20,600 nucleotides of DNA from DASQVO01 sp035640715 (GCA_035640715.1 DASQVO010000157.1:1-20600); one strand, 5' to 3'; positions 13,727 through 20,600 are shown, counted from the stretch's first letter. Made by a program: numbers and translations. The notes: generated by a model from the sequence alone, not told the origin.

Positions 13727-15322
13727 TCACGCGCGGGTGAGGCCGAGGATCTCGGCGGCGGCCTGGCCGTTGGCGCGTGACGCGCCGTAGGTGGCCACGT
13801 AGGTGAGGTAACTCCCGGCTGGCGGCTGCCAGACCGGCAGGCCCATCTCGACCACGACGGCGTCCGGCCGCTCCGCCAGCATGGACATGACGAGCGCGCG
13901 GGTGCTCTCGCTGCGGTGGGCATCTCGCACGACGATGACCAGTGAGTGGCCGGCGGCTGCCGTCACGACCTCGGCCGCTGTCGAGGGAGGGAAATCGGCG
14001 GTTGAGGGAAGGAAATCGGCGGCCGGGGAAAGCCCGGAAACGGCGGGGACGCGGCGGATGCTGCCGGGCGGCGCCCACGGGCTCAGGCCCCAGGCGGCCC
14101 GTCCCACCGCGACGTTGCCACGCGGTTCGATTTCGACGATGACGGGGTCGGTGAGCGCCGGCCGTGTGCCAGACAGCCGGACCGCGCGGCGTGCCGCGCG
14201 CAGGCCGATATGCGCACCGTTTGCCCCGGCCAGCGGAGCCTGCCCCGCCACCTGCACCGGCGGAACCTGCCCTGCCACGGCGGTCAGCGGAGCCTGGCCC
14301 GCCGCGCCCGGCGCCGCCGTACCTGCCGACGCCAGCCACGACCGCAGTGCCGCGACACGGTCCGCTGCCTCCTCCAGGCGCTGCCCGGGAAGCCGCCTGG
14401 CCCGCACCGCGTCCGAGAGCGTTGCTGCCACCGCCTGGTAGACCTCCTCGCTGGTGTCGCGGCCCAGGCAGAGCAGGTCGGCGCCTGCCGTCACCGCCAG
14501 CACGGCCGCCTCGGGTATGCCGAACGGCTCGCTGACGGCGCGCATCTCCAGTGCGTCGGAGATGATGACGCCGGTGAAGCCCAGCTCGCCGCGGAGCAGG
14601 CCGGTCATGGCAGCGGCCGACAGGCTGGCCGGCAGGTTCCCGGTCAGCTCGGGGAGGAGGAGATGGCCTGGCATCACCGCAGCGGTGCCCGCCGCGATCG
14701 CTGCCTGGAAGGGAGGCAGGTCGCGCCGCCGCAGATCCGCCAGGTCACCGCTAATGGTGGCGATCGCCTCGTGCGTGTCCGTCCGGGTGCTGCCGTGACC
14801 CGGAAAGTGCTTGGCGCACGCGGCGACGCCCGCCGACTGCAACCCGGCCACGGCGGCCGCCGCGTGCCGGGAGACGAGCGCCGGATCAGCCCCGAAGGCG
14901 CGCGTGCCGATGGCGGGGTTGTCGGCGGTCACGAGCACGTCCACGCAGGGCGCGAGGTCGACGTTGATCCCGAGGGCCGCGAGGTCTGCGCCGATCGCCT
15001 CGTGTACCCGCGCGGTCAGTTCCGGGTCGTCGACCGCGCCGAGCGCGGCGTTGCCGGGATACGGGCTGCCGCTCCAGTACGTCACCCGGGTGACGTCGCC
15101 GCCTTCCTCGTCAATCGCGATGACGGGCTCCTCACACGCCTCGCGCAGCGTGGCGGTGAGCAGAGCGACCTGCTCGGGGTTGGCGACGTTCGGCCCGAAG
15201 AGCGTGACGCCGGCCAGGCCGCCCTCGAGCGCGGCGAGAATCCACCGCGGCGGGGTGTGGCCGGGAAACGGCGGGATCAGGACGGCATCGGCGAGGCGGG
15301 CAAGTTCCGGATCGCGGATCAC
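13727..15322 (-). CDS. nagZ: Glycoside hydrolase family 3 beta-N-acetylglucosaminidase (NagZ/DasD type)
   Basis: The enzyme should remove terminal N-acetylglucosamine from chito-oligosaccharides or muropeptides. The NagZ signature KHFPGHGSTRTDTH (171-184) carries the Asp-His pair of this clade. The nucleophile is Asp256 in GVIISDALEM. Other family segments are LFGPN, AIDEEGG, NVDLAPCVDV and GTRAFGADP. The 531-residue length exceeds single-domain NagZ (about 340) because of a second C-terminal domain (about 375-531). The two are joined by a linker with nine-residue repeats containing GQAPL. No signal peptide is seen, so it likely acts on imported sugar in the cytoplasm. The GTG start overlaps the upstream permease stop by 4 bp (GTGA). 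It is the last gene of the sugar-transport operon, as dasD is in Streptomyces. Confidence 0.87.
   Translation of the reverse strand: MIRDPELARLADAVLIPPFPGHTPPRWILAALEGGLAGVTLFGPNVANPEQVALLTATLREACEEPVIAIDEEGGDVTRVTYWSGSPYPGNAALGAVDDPELTARVHEAIGADLAALGINVDLAPCVDVLVTADNPAIGTRAFGADPALVSRHAAAAVAGLQSAGVAACAKHFPGHGSTRTDTHEAIATISGDLADLRRRDLPPFQAAIAAGTAAVMPGHLLLPELTGNLPASLSAAAMTGLLRGELGFTGVIISDALEMRAVSEPFGIPEAAVLAVTAGADLLCLGRDTSEEVYQAVAATLSDAVRARRLPGQRLEEAADRVAALRSWLASAGTAAPGAAGQAPLTAVAGQVPPVQVAGQAPLAGANGAHIGLRAARRAVRLSGTRPALTDPVIVEIEPRGNVAVGRAAWGLSPWAPPGSIRRVPAVSGLSPAADFLPSTADFPPSTAAEVVTAAAGHSLVIVVRDAHRSESTRALVMSMLAERPDAVVVEMGLPVWQPPAGSYLTYVATYGASRANGQAAAEILGLTRA
13983..14024. repeat. Two tandem 21-bp repeats inside nagZ
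   Basis: Two 21-bp units match at 18 of 21 positions and encode the repeated motif ADFLPST / ADFPPST (residues about 436-449). The length is a multiple of three, so copy-number change would keep the frame. Confidence 0.75.
14225..14302. repeat. Degenerate 27-bp coding repeats in the nagZ linker
   Basis: About three nine-residue units (AGQAPLTAV, AGQVPPVQV, AGQAPLAGA) lie between the catalytic and C-terminal domains. CAGCGGAGCCTG occurs twice on the plus strand. Confidence 0.65.
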
Positions 15323-16173
15323 CCCTTCACCGCCCCGGCGATCAGTCCTGCCCGCAGGCGCCGCTGCACGAAGAGGAAGAAGATCATCACAGGGATCGTG
15401 AACATTATGGACGCGGCCATGATCGCCCCCCAGTCGACGGTGCCCCGGCCGTAAAAGTAGGTCACGTAGACCGGCAGCGTGTATTTGGACGTGTCGGTGC
15501 CGAGGAACGACAGCGCGAACACGAATTCGTTCCAGGCGAAGATGAATGCGAACACGCTCGTCGCGACCAGCCCGGGTGCCACGAGCGGCAGCAGCACCCG
15601 CCAGAAGACGCGCATCTGGCCCGCGCCGTCGATGGCGGCGGCCTCCTCAAGCTCGCGCGGGACCGCGGCGACGAAGTTGCGCAGCATCCAGATCGTGACC
15701 GGCAAGGCGAACGCCGTGTATACCAGGATCAGCCCGAGCAGGCTGTCCAGCAGGTTAACCCTGCGGAAGTCGAGGAACAGCGCGATGACCATCGCCTGCT
15801 GCGGCAGCATCTGCACGATGAGCAGCATGATCAAGTACGTGGCGCGGAACCTGAACCGGAACCTGGCCACGGCGATCGCCGCGAGCAGCGCGATCAGCGA
15901 CGAGGCCGCCACCGAGACCAGCGTGACGACCAGGCTGTTGCGCAGGAAGACCCAGTACGGCATCCCGATCACGCTGCCGTTAAGCACCGCGCTGAAGTTC
16001 GACAGCGTGGGATGCTCCGGCAGCGGATGCGGCGTCAGTGAGTAGATCTCGGTCCGGGGCTTGAACGCCGTCGAGACCATCCAGAAGATCGGGAACAGCG
16101 TCACGACCGCGACGAGCACGCCCGTGCCGTTCAGCGCGATCTTCCGGGACTTGCGGAATAGGTGCCGGGTCAA
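15319..16173 (-). CDS. Carbohydrate ABC transporter permease (MalG/DasC type)
   Basis: This is the second inner-membrane permease of a CUT1 sugar importer. From a TTG at 16173 the protein has 284 residues and about six hydrophobic segments, starting with TGVLVAVVTLFPIFWMVSTA. The ATPase-coupling loop reads ELEEAAAIDGAGQMRVFWRV with following LPLVAPG, the EAA motif. FAWNEFVFALSFLG is typical of this subunit. The TTG is chosen because it overlaps the stop of the preceding permease (TTGA), has AGGGAG 7 nt upstream, and leaves a standard N-terminus (TRHLFRKSRKIALNG). The open frame extends further but only inside the neighbouring gene. Its stop overlaps the nagZ start, so the four genes are probably co-transcribed. 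Confidence 0.9.
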   Translation of the reverse strand: MTRHLFRKSRKIALNGTGVLVAVVTLFPIFWMVSTAFKPRTEIYSLTPHPLPEHPTLSNFSAVLNGSVIGMPYWVFLRNSLVVTLVSVAASSLIALLAAIAVARFRFRFRATYLIMLLIVQMLPQQAMVIALFLDFRRVNLLDSLLGLILVYTAFALPVTIWMLRNFVAAVPRELEEAAAIDGAGQMRVFWRVLLPLVAPGLVATSVFAFIFAWNEFVFALSFLGTDTSKYTLPVYVTYFYGRGTVDWGAIMAASIMFTIPVMIFFLFVQRRLRAGLIAGAVKG

Positions 16174-17189
16174 GAGAGCGCTCCCTGCCTGATGAATGCG
16201 CGGACGTAGCCGGCGGTGATGACGAGGAGCACGAGCGTGAGGATGAGCGCCAGCGCGGATGCCACCCCGTACGTGGGCGGCGTCGTGAACGCCTTGTCGT
16301 AGGCGTAGATGCCGAGGTTGTACTCGTCCCGGTTGCCGAGTTCGCCGGTGACGACGTACGCCTGCGTGAAGATGCCGAAGTCCCAGATGACCGACAGCAG
16401 CAGCAGGACGAGGAAGATCGGCTTGAGCAGCGGGTAGGTGACCTTCCAGAAGACCCGCCACGGCCCGGCGCCATCGACCCTGGCGGCCTCATGCAGCTCC
16501 GCGGGGACCATCTTGAGCCCGGCGAGCACGGAGACCGCGATGAACGGGAACGCCTGCCACACCACGACCAGCGTGAGCACCGTGTAGGCGGGCAGTTGGG
16601 CGTTGGTCCAGCTGAACCCGGTCCAGTGCGCGCCGCCGCCCAGCCAGCCCGGCAGCCTGGCCAGCAGCCAGTCCACGAGGCCGCCGTCCGGGTCGAACAG
16701 CCAGACGAAGATGACCGAGGCGGACACCGCCGGCATCGCCCAGGCGAGCAGGGCAGCCGTGGACACGAACGCCGCCATCCTGCGGCCGAGACGGTTCAGC
16801 AGCAGCCCGACCAGCGTGCCGGTTACCAGCGTCAGCGGCACCACGACCGCGGCGAACACCACGCTGATCCGCAGGCTGGACCAGAACTCCGGGTCGGACA
16901 GGACCTGCCTGAAGTTGGCGAAGCCGGTCCACTGGGTGGGTGCCGCCCCGGTGACCTGCGGCAGCCCGTAATTCTGGAAGGAGTAGATCCCGAGCTGAAT
17001 CGCCGGCCACACCAGCAGCAGCCCGATCGCCACCGCGGAGGGCAGCAGGAGCAGGTAAGGGGCGAGCCGCCGTCGGCTTCCCCGCCTGCCCAGGTACCGG
17101 CCGGCCAGGGGCGGGCGGAACCCCTGGCCGTTCGGGCTGACAGACGGGGAAGCCGGTGCGGTGCTGGCCCTGTTCACGGAGCTCAGCAT
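16170..17189 (-). CDS. Carbohydrate ABC transporter permease (MalF/DasB type)
   Basis: This is the first permease of the sugar importer, 339 residues. A cytoplasmic Arg/Pro-rich N-terminus (about 1-42) is followed by about six membrane segments: APYLLLLPSAVAIGLLLVWP, ISVVFAAVVVPLTLVTGTLV and others. The EAA loop is ELHEAARVDGAGPWRVFWKV with YPLLKP. The segment SFQNYGLPQVTGAAPTQWTG following the first helix fits the family. It begins 9 bp after the stop of the binding protein and ends in a 4-bp overlap with the second permease. The ATG at 17189 has only a G-rich stretch about 13 nt upstream; the GTG five codons in is an alternative start. Confidence 0.9.
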   Translation of the reverse strand: MLSSVNRASTAPASPSVSPNGQGFRPPLAGRYLGRRGSRRRLAPYLLLLPSAVAIGLLLVWPAIQLGIYSFQNYGLPQVTGAAPTQWTGFANFRQVLSDPEFWSSLRISVVFAAVVVPLTLVTGTLVGLLLNRLGRRMAAFVSTAALLAWAMPAVSASVIFVWLFDPDGGLVDWLLARLPGWLGGGAHWTGFSWTNAQLPAYTVLTLVVVWQAFPFIAVSVLAGLKMVPAELHEAARVDGAGPWRVFWKVTYPLLKPIFLVLLLLSVIWDFGIFTQAYVVTGELGNRDEYNLGIYAYDKAFTTPPTYGVASALALILTLVLLVITAGYVRAFIRQGALS

Positions 17190-17198
17190 GCGCGGTCG

Positions 17199-18560
17199 TC
17201 AGCCCCCCTGACCAGTGTTGAGCACGTTCTGCAACTCGGTGTTGGCCTGGCTGACCGTGGCCTGGAAGTTCGCGCCGCGCATCAGGTTCTTCATCATGGT
17301 CGGGATGATCTGGTCGGTCGTGTCGGCGGTCGCCCAGTTCTTCGCGTTGAGCGGCGCGATCTGGGTGTTGGTGGCCGCCTTGGCGAAGCCGGACATCAGC
17401 TGGCTGTCCGCGTAGGCGCCGCCGGTGAGCTTGGACGTGAAGGGCGGGAAGAAGCCCTGCAGGTTCGCGAAGCTGGTGGCGTTGGACTCGCTGTCCATCA
17501 CCTGGATCAGGTCCCAGGCCGCGGTCTTGTATTTGCTTGTGGCCCAGATTCCCAGGTCGGAGCCGCCCGCGAAGGCGGGCGCGGGGTTCGGGCCGTTCTC
17601 GCTCGGGATCGGGAACGAGGCCCAGTTGGACTTGTCCACCGCGTTGGCCGGGAATTCCGCCGAGGCCCACGGCCCGTCGATGTACATGTCAAGCTTGCCG
17701 AGCGCGAAGTCCTCGTTGGCCCCGCCGGAGGTGGCGCCAGAGTTGCCGAGCTCGGTCTGGCCGATGTACTTCGACGGCGACACGTGGTCGGTGAGATAGA
17801 GGTCGGCGTAGGACTTGATCCCCGCCTCGCTCTGCGGCGAGGTGAGGCCCGCGGTCCACTTGCCGCTGCTCTGGGTCGCGACCTGTCCGCCGGCGCCCCA
17901 GATGAAGCTCACGATCGCGTTCGTGTCGTTGGTCGGCGCCCCGAGGCCATAAGTGCCGGGGTACTTCGCCATGAGCTTCTTCGCGTCCGTGACGAGCTCG
18001 GACCACGTGGCCGGGGTGGAGGTGATACCCGCGGCCTTGAACTGGTCTTTGCGGTACCAGACGCCGCGCACGCCGCCGAACCACGGGACCCCGTAAACGT
18101 TGCCGTTCTGCGTGTCGTTGGCGAGCATGCCGGACACCACGTCAGACTTGTTTGACCAGCCGTTCACGTAGCTGGTGATGCTGGCCAGCGCGCCGAGCGA
18201 GGCCTCGGTGGGCGTCTCGGTGTTGCCAAGCTCGGTGATGTCCGGCGCGTTCTTACCGCTGGCAAGCGCGTTCGCCCAGTCGGTGGTGTTGTTGGTCCAG
18301 GGGACCCAGACGACTTTGATCTTCGTCTTGGCGTAGGCGGGATAGTCTTTGTGGAACTGGGCGACCACGCCGTTCATCCAGGTGACCTCGGAGGGAACGG
18401 AAGCGCCCATGCGCCATACGGTGAGCTGCGCGGGTGCGGCGGATGACGGCGACGATGCGGCGGTACCGGAGCCGCAGCCCGCGGCCGCGAGCGCGGCCGC
18501 CGCGCACAGCGCCATGGCGCCCAGCCCTGCGGGCACGGCGGATGATTTCCTGGTTCTCAC
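17199..18560 (-). CDS. Extracellular sugar-binding lipoprotein (DasA-like)
   Basis: This binding protein delivers a sugar to the two permeases encoded downstream. From the GTG at 18560 it has 453 residues. The start is set by GAAGGAG about 8 nt upstream and gives a clean signal peptide: RTRK, then hydrophobic AVPAGLGAMALCAAAALAAA. The lipid-modified Cys29 is in AAGC; the lipobox has Ala rather than Leu at -3. The mature protein starts with a Ser/Ala-rich spacer and QLTVWRM. NAPDITELGNTETPTEASLG closely resembles the ELGNTQT segment I recall from chitobiose-binding DasA. Other family-1 segments are YGVPWFGGVRGVWYRKD, IDGPWASAEFP and FAGGSDLGIW. It is the first gene of the operon. The ligand is inferred, not shown. 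Confidence 0.9.
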   Translation of the reverse strand: MRTRKSSAVPAGLGAMALCAAAALAAAGCGSGTAASSPSSAAPAQLTVWRMGASVPSEVTWMNGVVAQFHKDYPAYAKTKIKVVWVPWTNNTTDWANALASGKNAPDITELGNTETPTEASLGALASITSYVNGWSNKSDVVSGMLANDTQNGNVYGVPWFGGVRGVWYRKDQFKAAGITSTPATWSELVTDAKKLMAKYPGTYGLGAPTNDTNAIVSFIWGAGGQVATQSSGKWTAGLTSPQSEAGIKSYADLYLTDHVSPSKYIGQTELGNSGATSGGANEDFALGKLDMYIDGPWASAEFPANAVDKSNWASFPIPSENGPNPAPAFAGGSDLGIWATSKYKTAAWDLIQVMDSESNATSFANLQGFFPPFTSKLTGGAYADSQLMSGFAKAATNTQIAPLNAKNWATADTTDQIIPTMMKNLMRGANFQATVSQANTELQNVLNTGQGG

Positions 18561-18631
18561 TGGTGGCTCCTTCCCCGGGGGGACCTCGGTATAGACAGGG
18601 GGAGACACGGCCGTACTATGAAAAACTAATC

Positions 18632-18642
18632 GGAAACTTTCC
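18632..18642. promoter_or_regulatory. Candidate operator GGAAA-C-TTTCC between the ROK and sugar-transport genes
   Basis: A perfect 11-bp palindrome lies in an AT-rich patch (about 18617-18652) inside the 157-bp divergent intergenic region. A second small inverted repeat, CTAT-AAG-ATAG (18642-18652), overlaps its right end and includes TATAAG, a possible -10 for the ROK gene. The core GAAACTTTC resembles, from memory, operator cores described at actinomycete xylanase/xylobiose genes. Binding by the adjacent ROK protein is inference. Confidence 0.5.
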
Positions 18643-18717
18643 TATAAGATAGAGCCGTTGCCGGATTGAGATACAAGACCCGCCGCTGCGCGGCTGGGGG
18701 ACAGGGGAAGGACCGCG

Positions 18718-19959
18718 ATGGAGCGCCGACCGGGTACGCCGAGCCTGTTGCGGGAGCTTAACGACCGCGCAGCGCTTGACCTGCTGCTGCCTGGCACGCC
18801 GCTGACCCGCACCCAGATCAGCGAGCAGACCAGGGTCTCCAAGGTCACGGTGGCCCAGATGCTCGCCCGGCTGGAGGAACGCGGACTGGTGGCCGTCGTC
18901 GGGCAGCAGGAGGGCGGCCGCGGGCCGAACGCGGCGCTCTACTCCGTCGTGCCCTCGAGCGCCTACGTTGCTGGGCTCTACGTCGAGCTGGATCTCGTCA
19001 GCGCCGGGGTCGCGGATGTCACCGGCCGGGTGGTCGCTGAGGTCAGCGTCAACCCGAATGGGGCGGCCAACCCGGTCGAACTGGTGCGCGGTGCGGTCGA
19101 GCGGGCGTGCCGCAGCGCCGGCGTGGAGATGAGCCGGCTGAGCGCGTTCGTGATCGGCAGTCCGGGTGTCGTCGACCCGCGGACCGGCGACCCGATGCTC
19201 GCCGTGAACCTGCCCGACTGGCATGAGGGCGTGCTCGGCGCGCTCCGCGGCGCGCTCCGCCGGCCGGTGATCATCGAGAACGACGTCAACCTGGCCGCGA
19301 TGGCCGAGCGTGCCGTTGGCGCGGCCAGGGACGTCGGGGACTTCGTCCTGGTGTGGATCGGCGGTGGCCTGGGAATGGCCGCGTTCCTCGGCGGCAAGGT
19401 GCACGGGGGCGCCGCCGGGGCCGCGGGCGAGATCGGCTACCTGCCGGTTCCCGGAGCGCCGCTGCAGGAGGATGTCAGGCATCCGGCCGGCGGCGGCCTC
19501 CAGTCGTTGGTGGGCGCGAGCGTCGTGCGGATGCTGGCCGGAGTGTTCGGCTTCGCGGCGCCCACGGCGGGGGAAGCGGTCCGTGCGGCCGTCGCGGCGG
19601 CGGCCGGTACCGGTCCCGGAGCCGGAGCCGGGGAGGACGGCGCCGCGGCTGATGGCGGGAGCGCGGAATCGGGGCCCGCCGCCCGCGCCCGCGAGTTCCT
19701 CGGTGAGCTGGCCCGCCGGGTCGCGATCGGCATTGCCTCCGTGTCCGTCGTGCTCGATCCCGGCCTGGTCGTGCTCGGCGGTGAGGTGGGCCTGGCCGGC
19801 GGGACGGCCCTGGCGGACCGGGTAGCGGCCGAGGTGGCCCGTATCTCCCCGGCGAGCCCGCGCGTCGTTCCCACCGGCGTGACCGGCGCCCCGGTCCTGC
19901 GCGGCGCCATGCTGGCCGCGGTGGACCAGGCACGCGCCGACCTGCTGGCTTCGGTCTGA
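18718..19959 (+). CDS. ROK-family transcriptional regulator
   Basis: The 413-residue protein has an N-terminal winged helix-turn-helix (about 10-65, LTRTQISEQTRVSKVTVAQM) joined to a ROK sugar-kinase-like fold. The ATP/sugar segment IGGGLGMAAFLGGKVHGGAA followed by GAAGEIGYLPV matches the ROK signature, and Asp189 in IIENDVNLAA is at the catalytic base position. The second ROK signature, the zinc-binding CxCGxxGCxE motif after GEIG, is missing: the segment reads GAPLQEDVRHPAGGGLQSLV without cysteine. An Ala/Gly-rich insert lies at about 290-322. The ATG is preceded by GGGGAAGGA. The gene is divergent from the sugar-binding protein and probably represses or senses sugar for that operon and itself. 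It ends at a clear intrinsic terminator. Confidence 0.9.
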   Translation: MERRPGTPSLLRELNDRAALDLLLPGTPLTRTQISEQTRVSKVTVAQMLARLEERGLVAVVGQQEGGRGPNAALYSVVPSSAYVAGLYVELDLVSAGVADVTGRVVAEVSVNPNGAANPVELVRGAVERACRSAGVEMSRLSAFVIGSPGVVDPRTGDPMLAVNLPDWHEGVLGALRGALRRPVIIENDVNLAAMAERAVGAARDVGDFVLVWIGGGLGMAAFLGGKVHGGAAGAAGEIGYLPVPGAPLQEDVRHPAGGGLQSLVGASVVRMLAGVFGFAAPTAGEAVRAAVAAAAGTGPGAGAGEDGAAADGGSAESGPAARAREFLGELARRVAIGIASVSVVLDPGLVVLGGEVGLAGGTALADRVAAEVARISPASPRVVPTGVTGAPVLRGAMLAAVDQARADLLASV

Positions 19960-20003
19960 GCCCAGCGGGTGATATTGCCGCAGAAGCTTGATAGTTGCTG
20001 AGG

Positions 20004-20021
20004 TGCCCGGAGGGCATTTTT
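20004..20021 (+). terminator. Intrinsic terminator after the ROK gene
   Basis: TGCCC, a GGA loop and GGGCA are followed immediately by TTTTT, 44 nt after the ROK stop. It is the only hairpin with a T-tract I found in the window. A G-T pair can extend the stem by one. Confidence 0.7.
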
Positions 20022-20121
20022 ATCATTCATGACCTGGCACAAGAACCTGCTCGCAGATCTCCGAGCCGTGGTGCCCCATCCGGGCCCGGAGGACGCCTGG
20101 CCGTGCGTGGCTCCCGCCGGG

Positions 20122-20160
20122 TCTAGCACCTTAGTAATGTTCTGGTTACATTTCTAGCAC
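20122..20160. repeat. Direct repeats TCTAGCAC in the promoter region of the right-edge gene
   Basis: TCTAGCAC occurs at 20122-20129 and 20153-20160, exactly 31 bp apart, about three helical turns, so bound proteins would face the same side. The second copy overlaps the inverted repeat GCAC-TTG-GTGC (20157-20167). Apart from this and the terminator, the 247-bp gap shows no gene. Confidence 0.45.
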
Positions 20161-20187
20161 TTGGTGCGATGATCTGGCGTTTTCTCC

Positions 20188-20193
20188 TACTAT
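20188..20193 (+). promoter_or_regulatory. Candidate -10 box for the right-edge membrane protein gene
   Basis: TACTAT fits TANNNT. Transcription would start near 20200, giving a leader of only a few nucleotides before the ATG at 20202 or 20207. No ribosome site is present. A TTGGTG at 20161 is 21 nt upstream, which is too far for a good -35. Confidence 0.4.
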
Positions 20194-20201
20194 TTTGCTC
20201 T

Positions 20202-20222
20202 ATGCGATGGACACGCCGATGA
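20202..20222 (+). CDS. Possible six-codon upstream ORF (MRWTRR)
   Basis: The frame ATG to TGA encodes MRWTRR. Its stop overlaps the in-frame ATG at 20219 of the next gene (ATGA). Three of six codons are arginine and one is tryptophan. If mRNA starts near 20200, this would be the first frame met by a ribosome. It may be chance. Confidence 0.2.
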   Translation: MRWTRR

Positions 20223-20600
20223 CCCAGCGCGAGGTCATTTCGGGTTCGGGTACCAGCCAGTCAGAGGATTCTGCGAGCCCGCCCGATATCGCGGCCGCTC
20301 CGCCGCGTACCGCGGGGAACGGCATCAGCCCGCCGGAATCCGGGCTGCGGGCCTGGGAGCCCAAGGGCCGGGCGGCTGGAGCGCGGCTCGTGTGGCCCGC
20401 CGGTTTCGTGGCTGCGGCCGTGCTGCTCTTCTTCGCGTACCTGCGTTTGTCCCGGACATCGGGGGTCAGCGCTGACTTTGCGTCCGTCGCGGTTATGGCG
20501 CAGGACATGCTGCACGGCAACCTGCTGCTGCATGGCTGGATGATCACCGACGTGTCGTTCTACACGACCGAACTGCCGCAGTTCATGGCGATCGAATACC
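20207..20600 (+). CDS. Uncharacterised membrane protein, partial (C-terminus outside window)
   Basis: The frame stays open from the ATG at 20207 to the window end (131 codons). A second in-frame ATG at 20219 is an alternative start. The first about 60 residues are polar, Ser/Pro/Ala-rich and probably cytoplasmic. One membrane helix follows (LVWPAGFVAAAVLLFFAYLR). Then comes DFASVAVMAQDMLHGNLLLH followed by GWMITDVSFYTTELPQFMAI. I recall this last pattern from large actinobacterial multi-spanning proteins that look like GT-C glycosyltransferases, but function is unknown. The gene is on the same strand as the ROK regulator, separated by a terminator and its own promoter, so it is probably an independent unit. 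Confidence 0.75.
   Translation, partial: MDTPMTQREVISGSGTSQSEDSASPPDIAAAPPRTAGNGISPPESGLRAWEPKGRAAGARLVWPAGFVAAAVLLFFAYLRLSRTSGVSADFASVAVMAQDMLHGNLLLHGWMITDVSFYTTELPQFMAIEY

Noticed and set aside
14210..15454. Plus-strand open frame of 414 codons
   Set aside because: Antisense to nagZ, which has the clear GH3 signature on the other strand.
16174..16461. N-terminal extension of the second permease
   Set aside because: It lies wholly inside the first permease in another frame and reads as His/Arg-rich noise; the TTG at 16173 with its ribosome site is better.
16491..18155. Plus-strand open frame of 554 codons
   Set aside because: Antisense to the permease and binding-protein genes; composition is Arg/Gly/Asp-rich and shows no domain.
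1..20600. tRNA, rRNA, CRISPR array, insertion sequence or prophage
   Set aside because: No cloverleaf with a GTTCRA-type T loop, no regularly spaced repeats with spacers, and no transposase or integrase motifs were found.

Overview
This window is very GC-rich DNA with strong third-position G/C bias, long antisense shadow ORFs, frequent GTG starts and a conserved ftsK, rodZ-like, rimO, pgsA, cinA, clgR gene block. All of this points to a high-GC actinobacterium, probably a filamentous Streptomycetes- or Streptosporangia-like lineage. The genus cannot be fixed from sequence alone. I see no rRNA, tRNA, CRISPR array, insertion sequence or phage module.

Left part (1-3227): on the minus strand, an acyl-CoA dehydrogenase-like gene runs off the left edge and lies downstream of a D-2-hydroxyacid dehydrogenase. 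It appears to lack part of its central domain. A stand-alone biotin synthase (bioB) is transcribed divergently.

Central part (3228-13033): the conserved block has ftsK (DNA translocase), a RodZ-like HTH/membrane protein, rimO (ribosomal protein S12 methylthiotransferase), pgsA (phosphatidylglycerophosphate synthase), a cinA/pncC-type amidohydrolase and a clgR-like regulator. ftsK and rimO both look leaderless: a TANNNT box sits exactly 6 nt before the start codon. rimO, pgsA and cinA are tightly coupled, and a 10-codon ORF bridges pgsA and cinA by overlapping both. The block is interrupted by an opposite-strand 793-aa PAS/PAS/GAF/PP2C-like/ATPase signalling protein. Its phosphatase motifs are degenerate while its RsbW-type kinase motifs are intact, so I predict a pseudophosphatase.

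Right part (13042-19959): an Rrf2-family regulator without cluster cysteines, then a sugar locus. The locus is a lipoprotein sugar-binding protein, two ABC permeases and a NagZ-type GH3 beta-N-acetylglucosaminidase, overlapping by 4 bp at two junctions. A ROK-family regulator is divergent across an AT-rich intergenic region holding a perfect GGAAA-C-TTTCC palindrome. The layout resembles the Streptomyces dasABCD chitobiose uptake operon with a ROK regulator where GntR-type DasR would sit. No ATPase gene is present, so a shared MsiK-type ATPase is likely needed.

Right edge (19960-20600): an intrinsic terminator for the ROK gene, a promoter region with two direct repeats 31 bp apart, a six-codon ORF and the start of an uncharacterised membrane protein cut by the window end.

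The most unusual items are the predicted pseudophosphatase, the ROK-controlled das-like locus with its candidate operator, the short coupling or leader ORFs, and the eroded acyl-CoA dehydrogenase.
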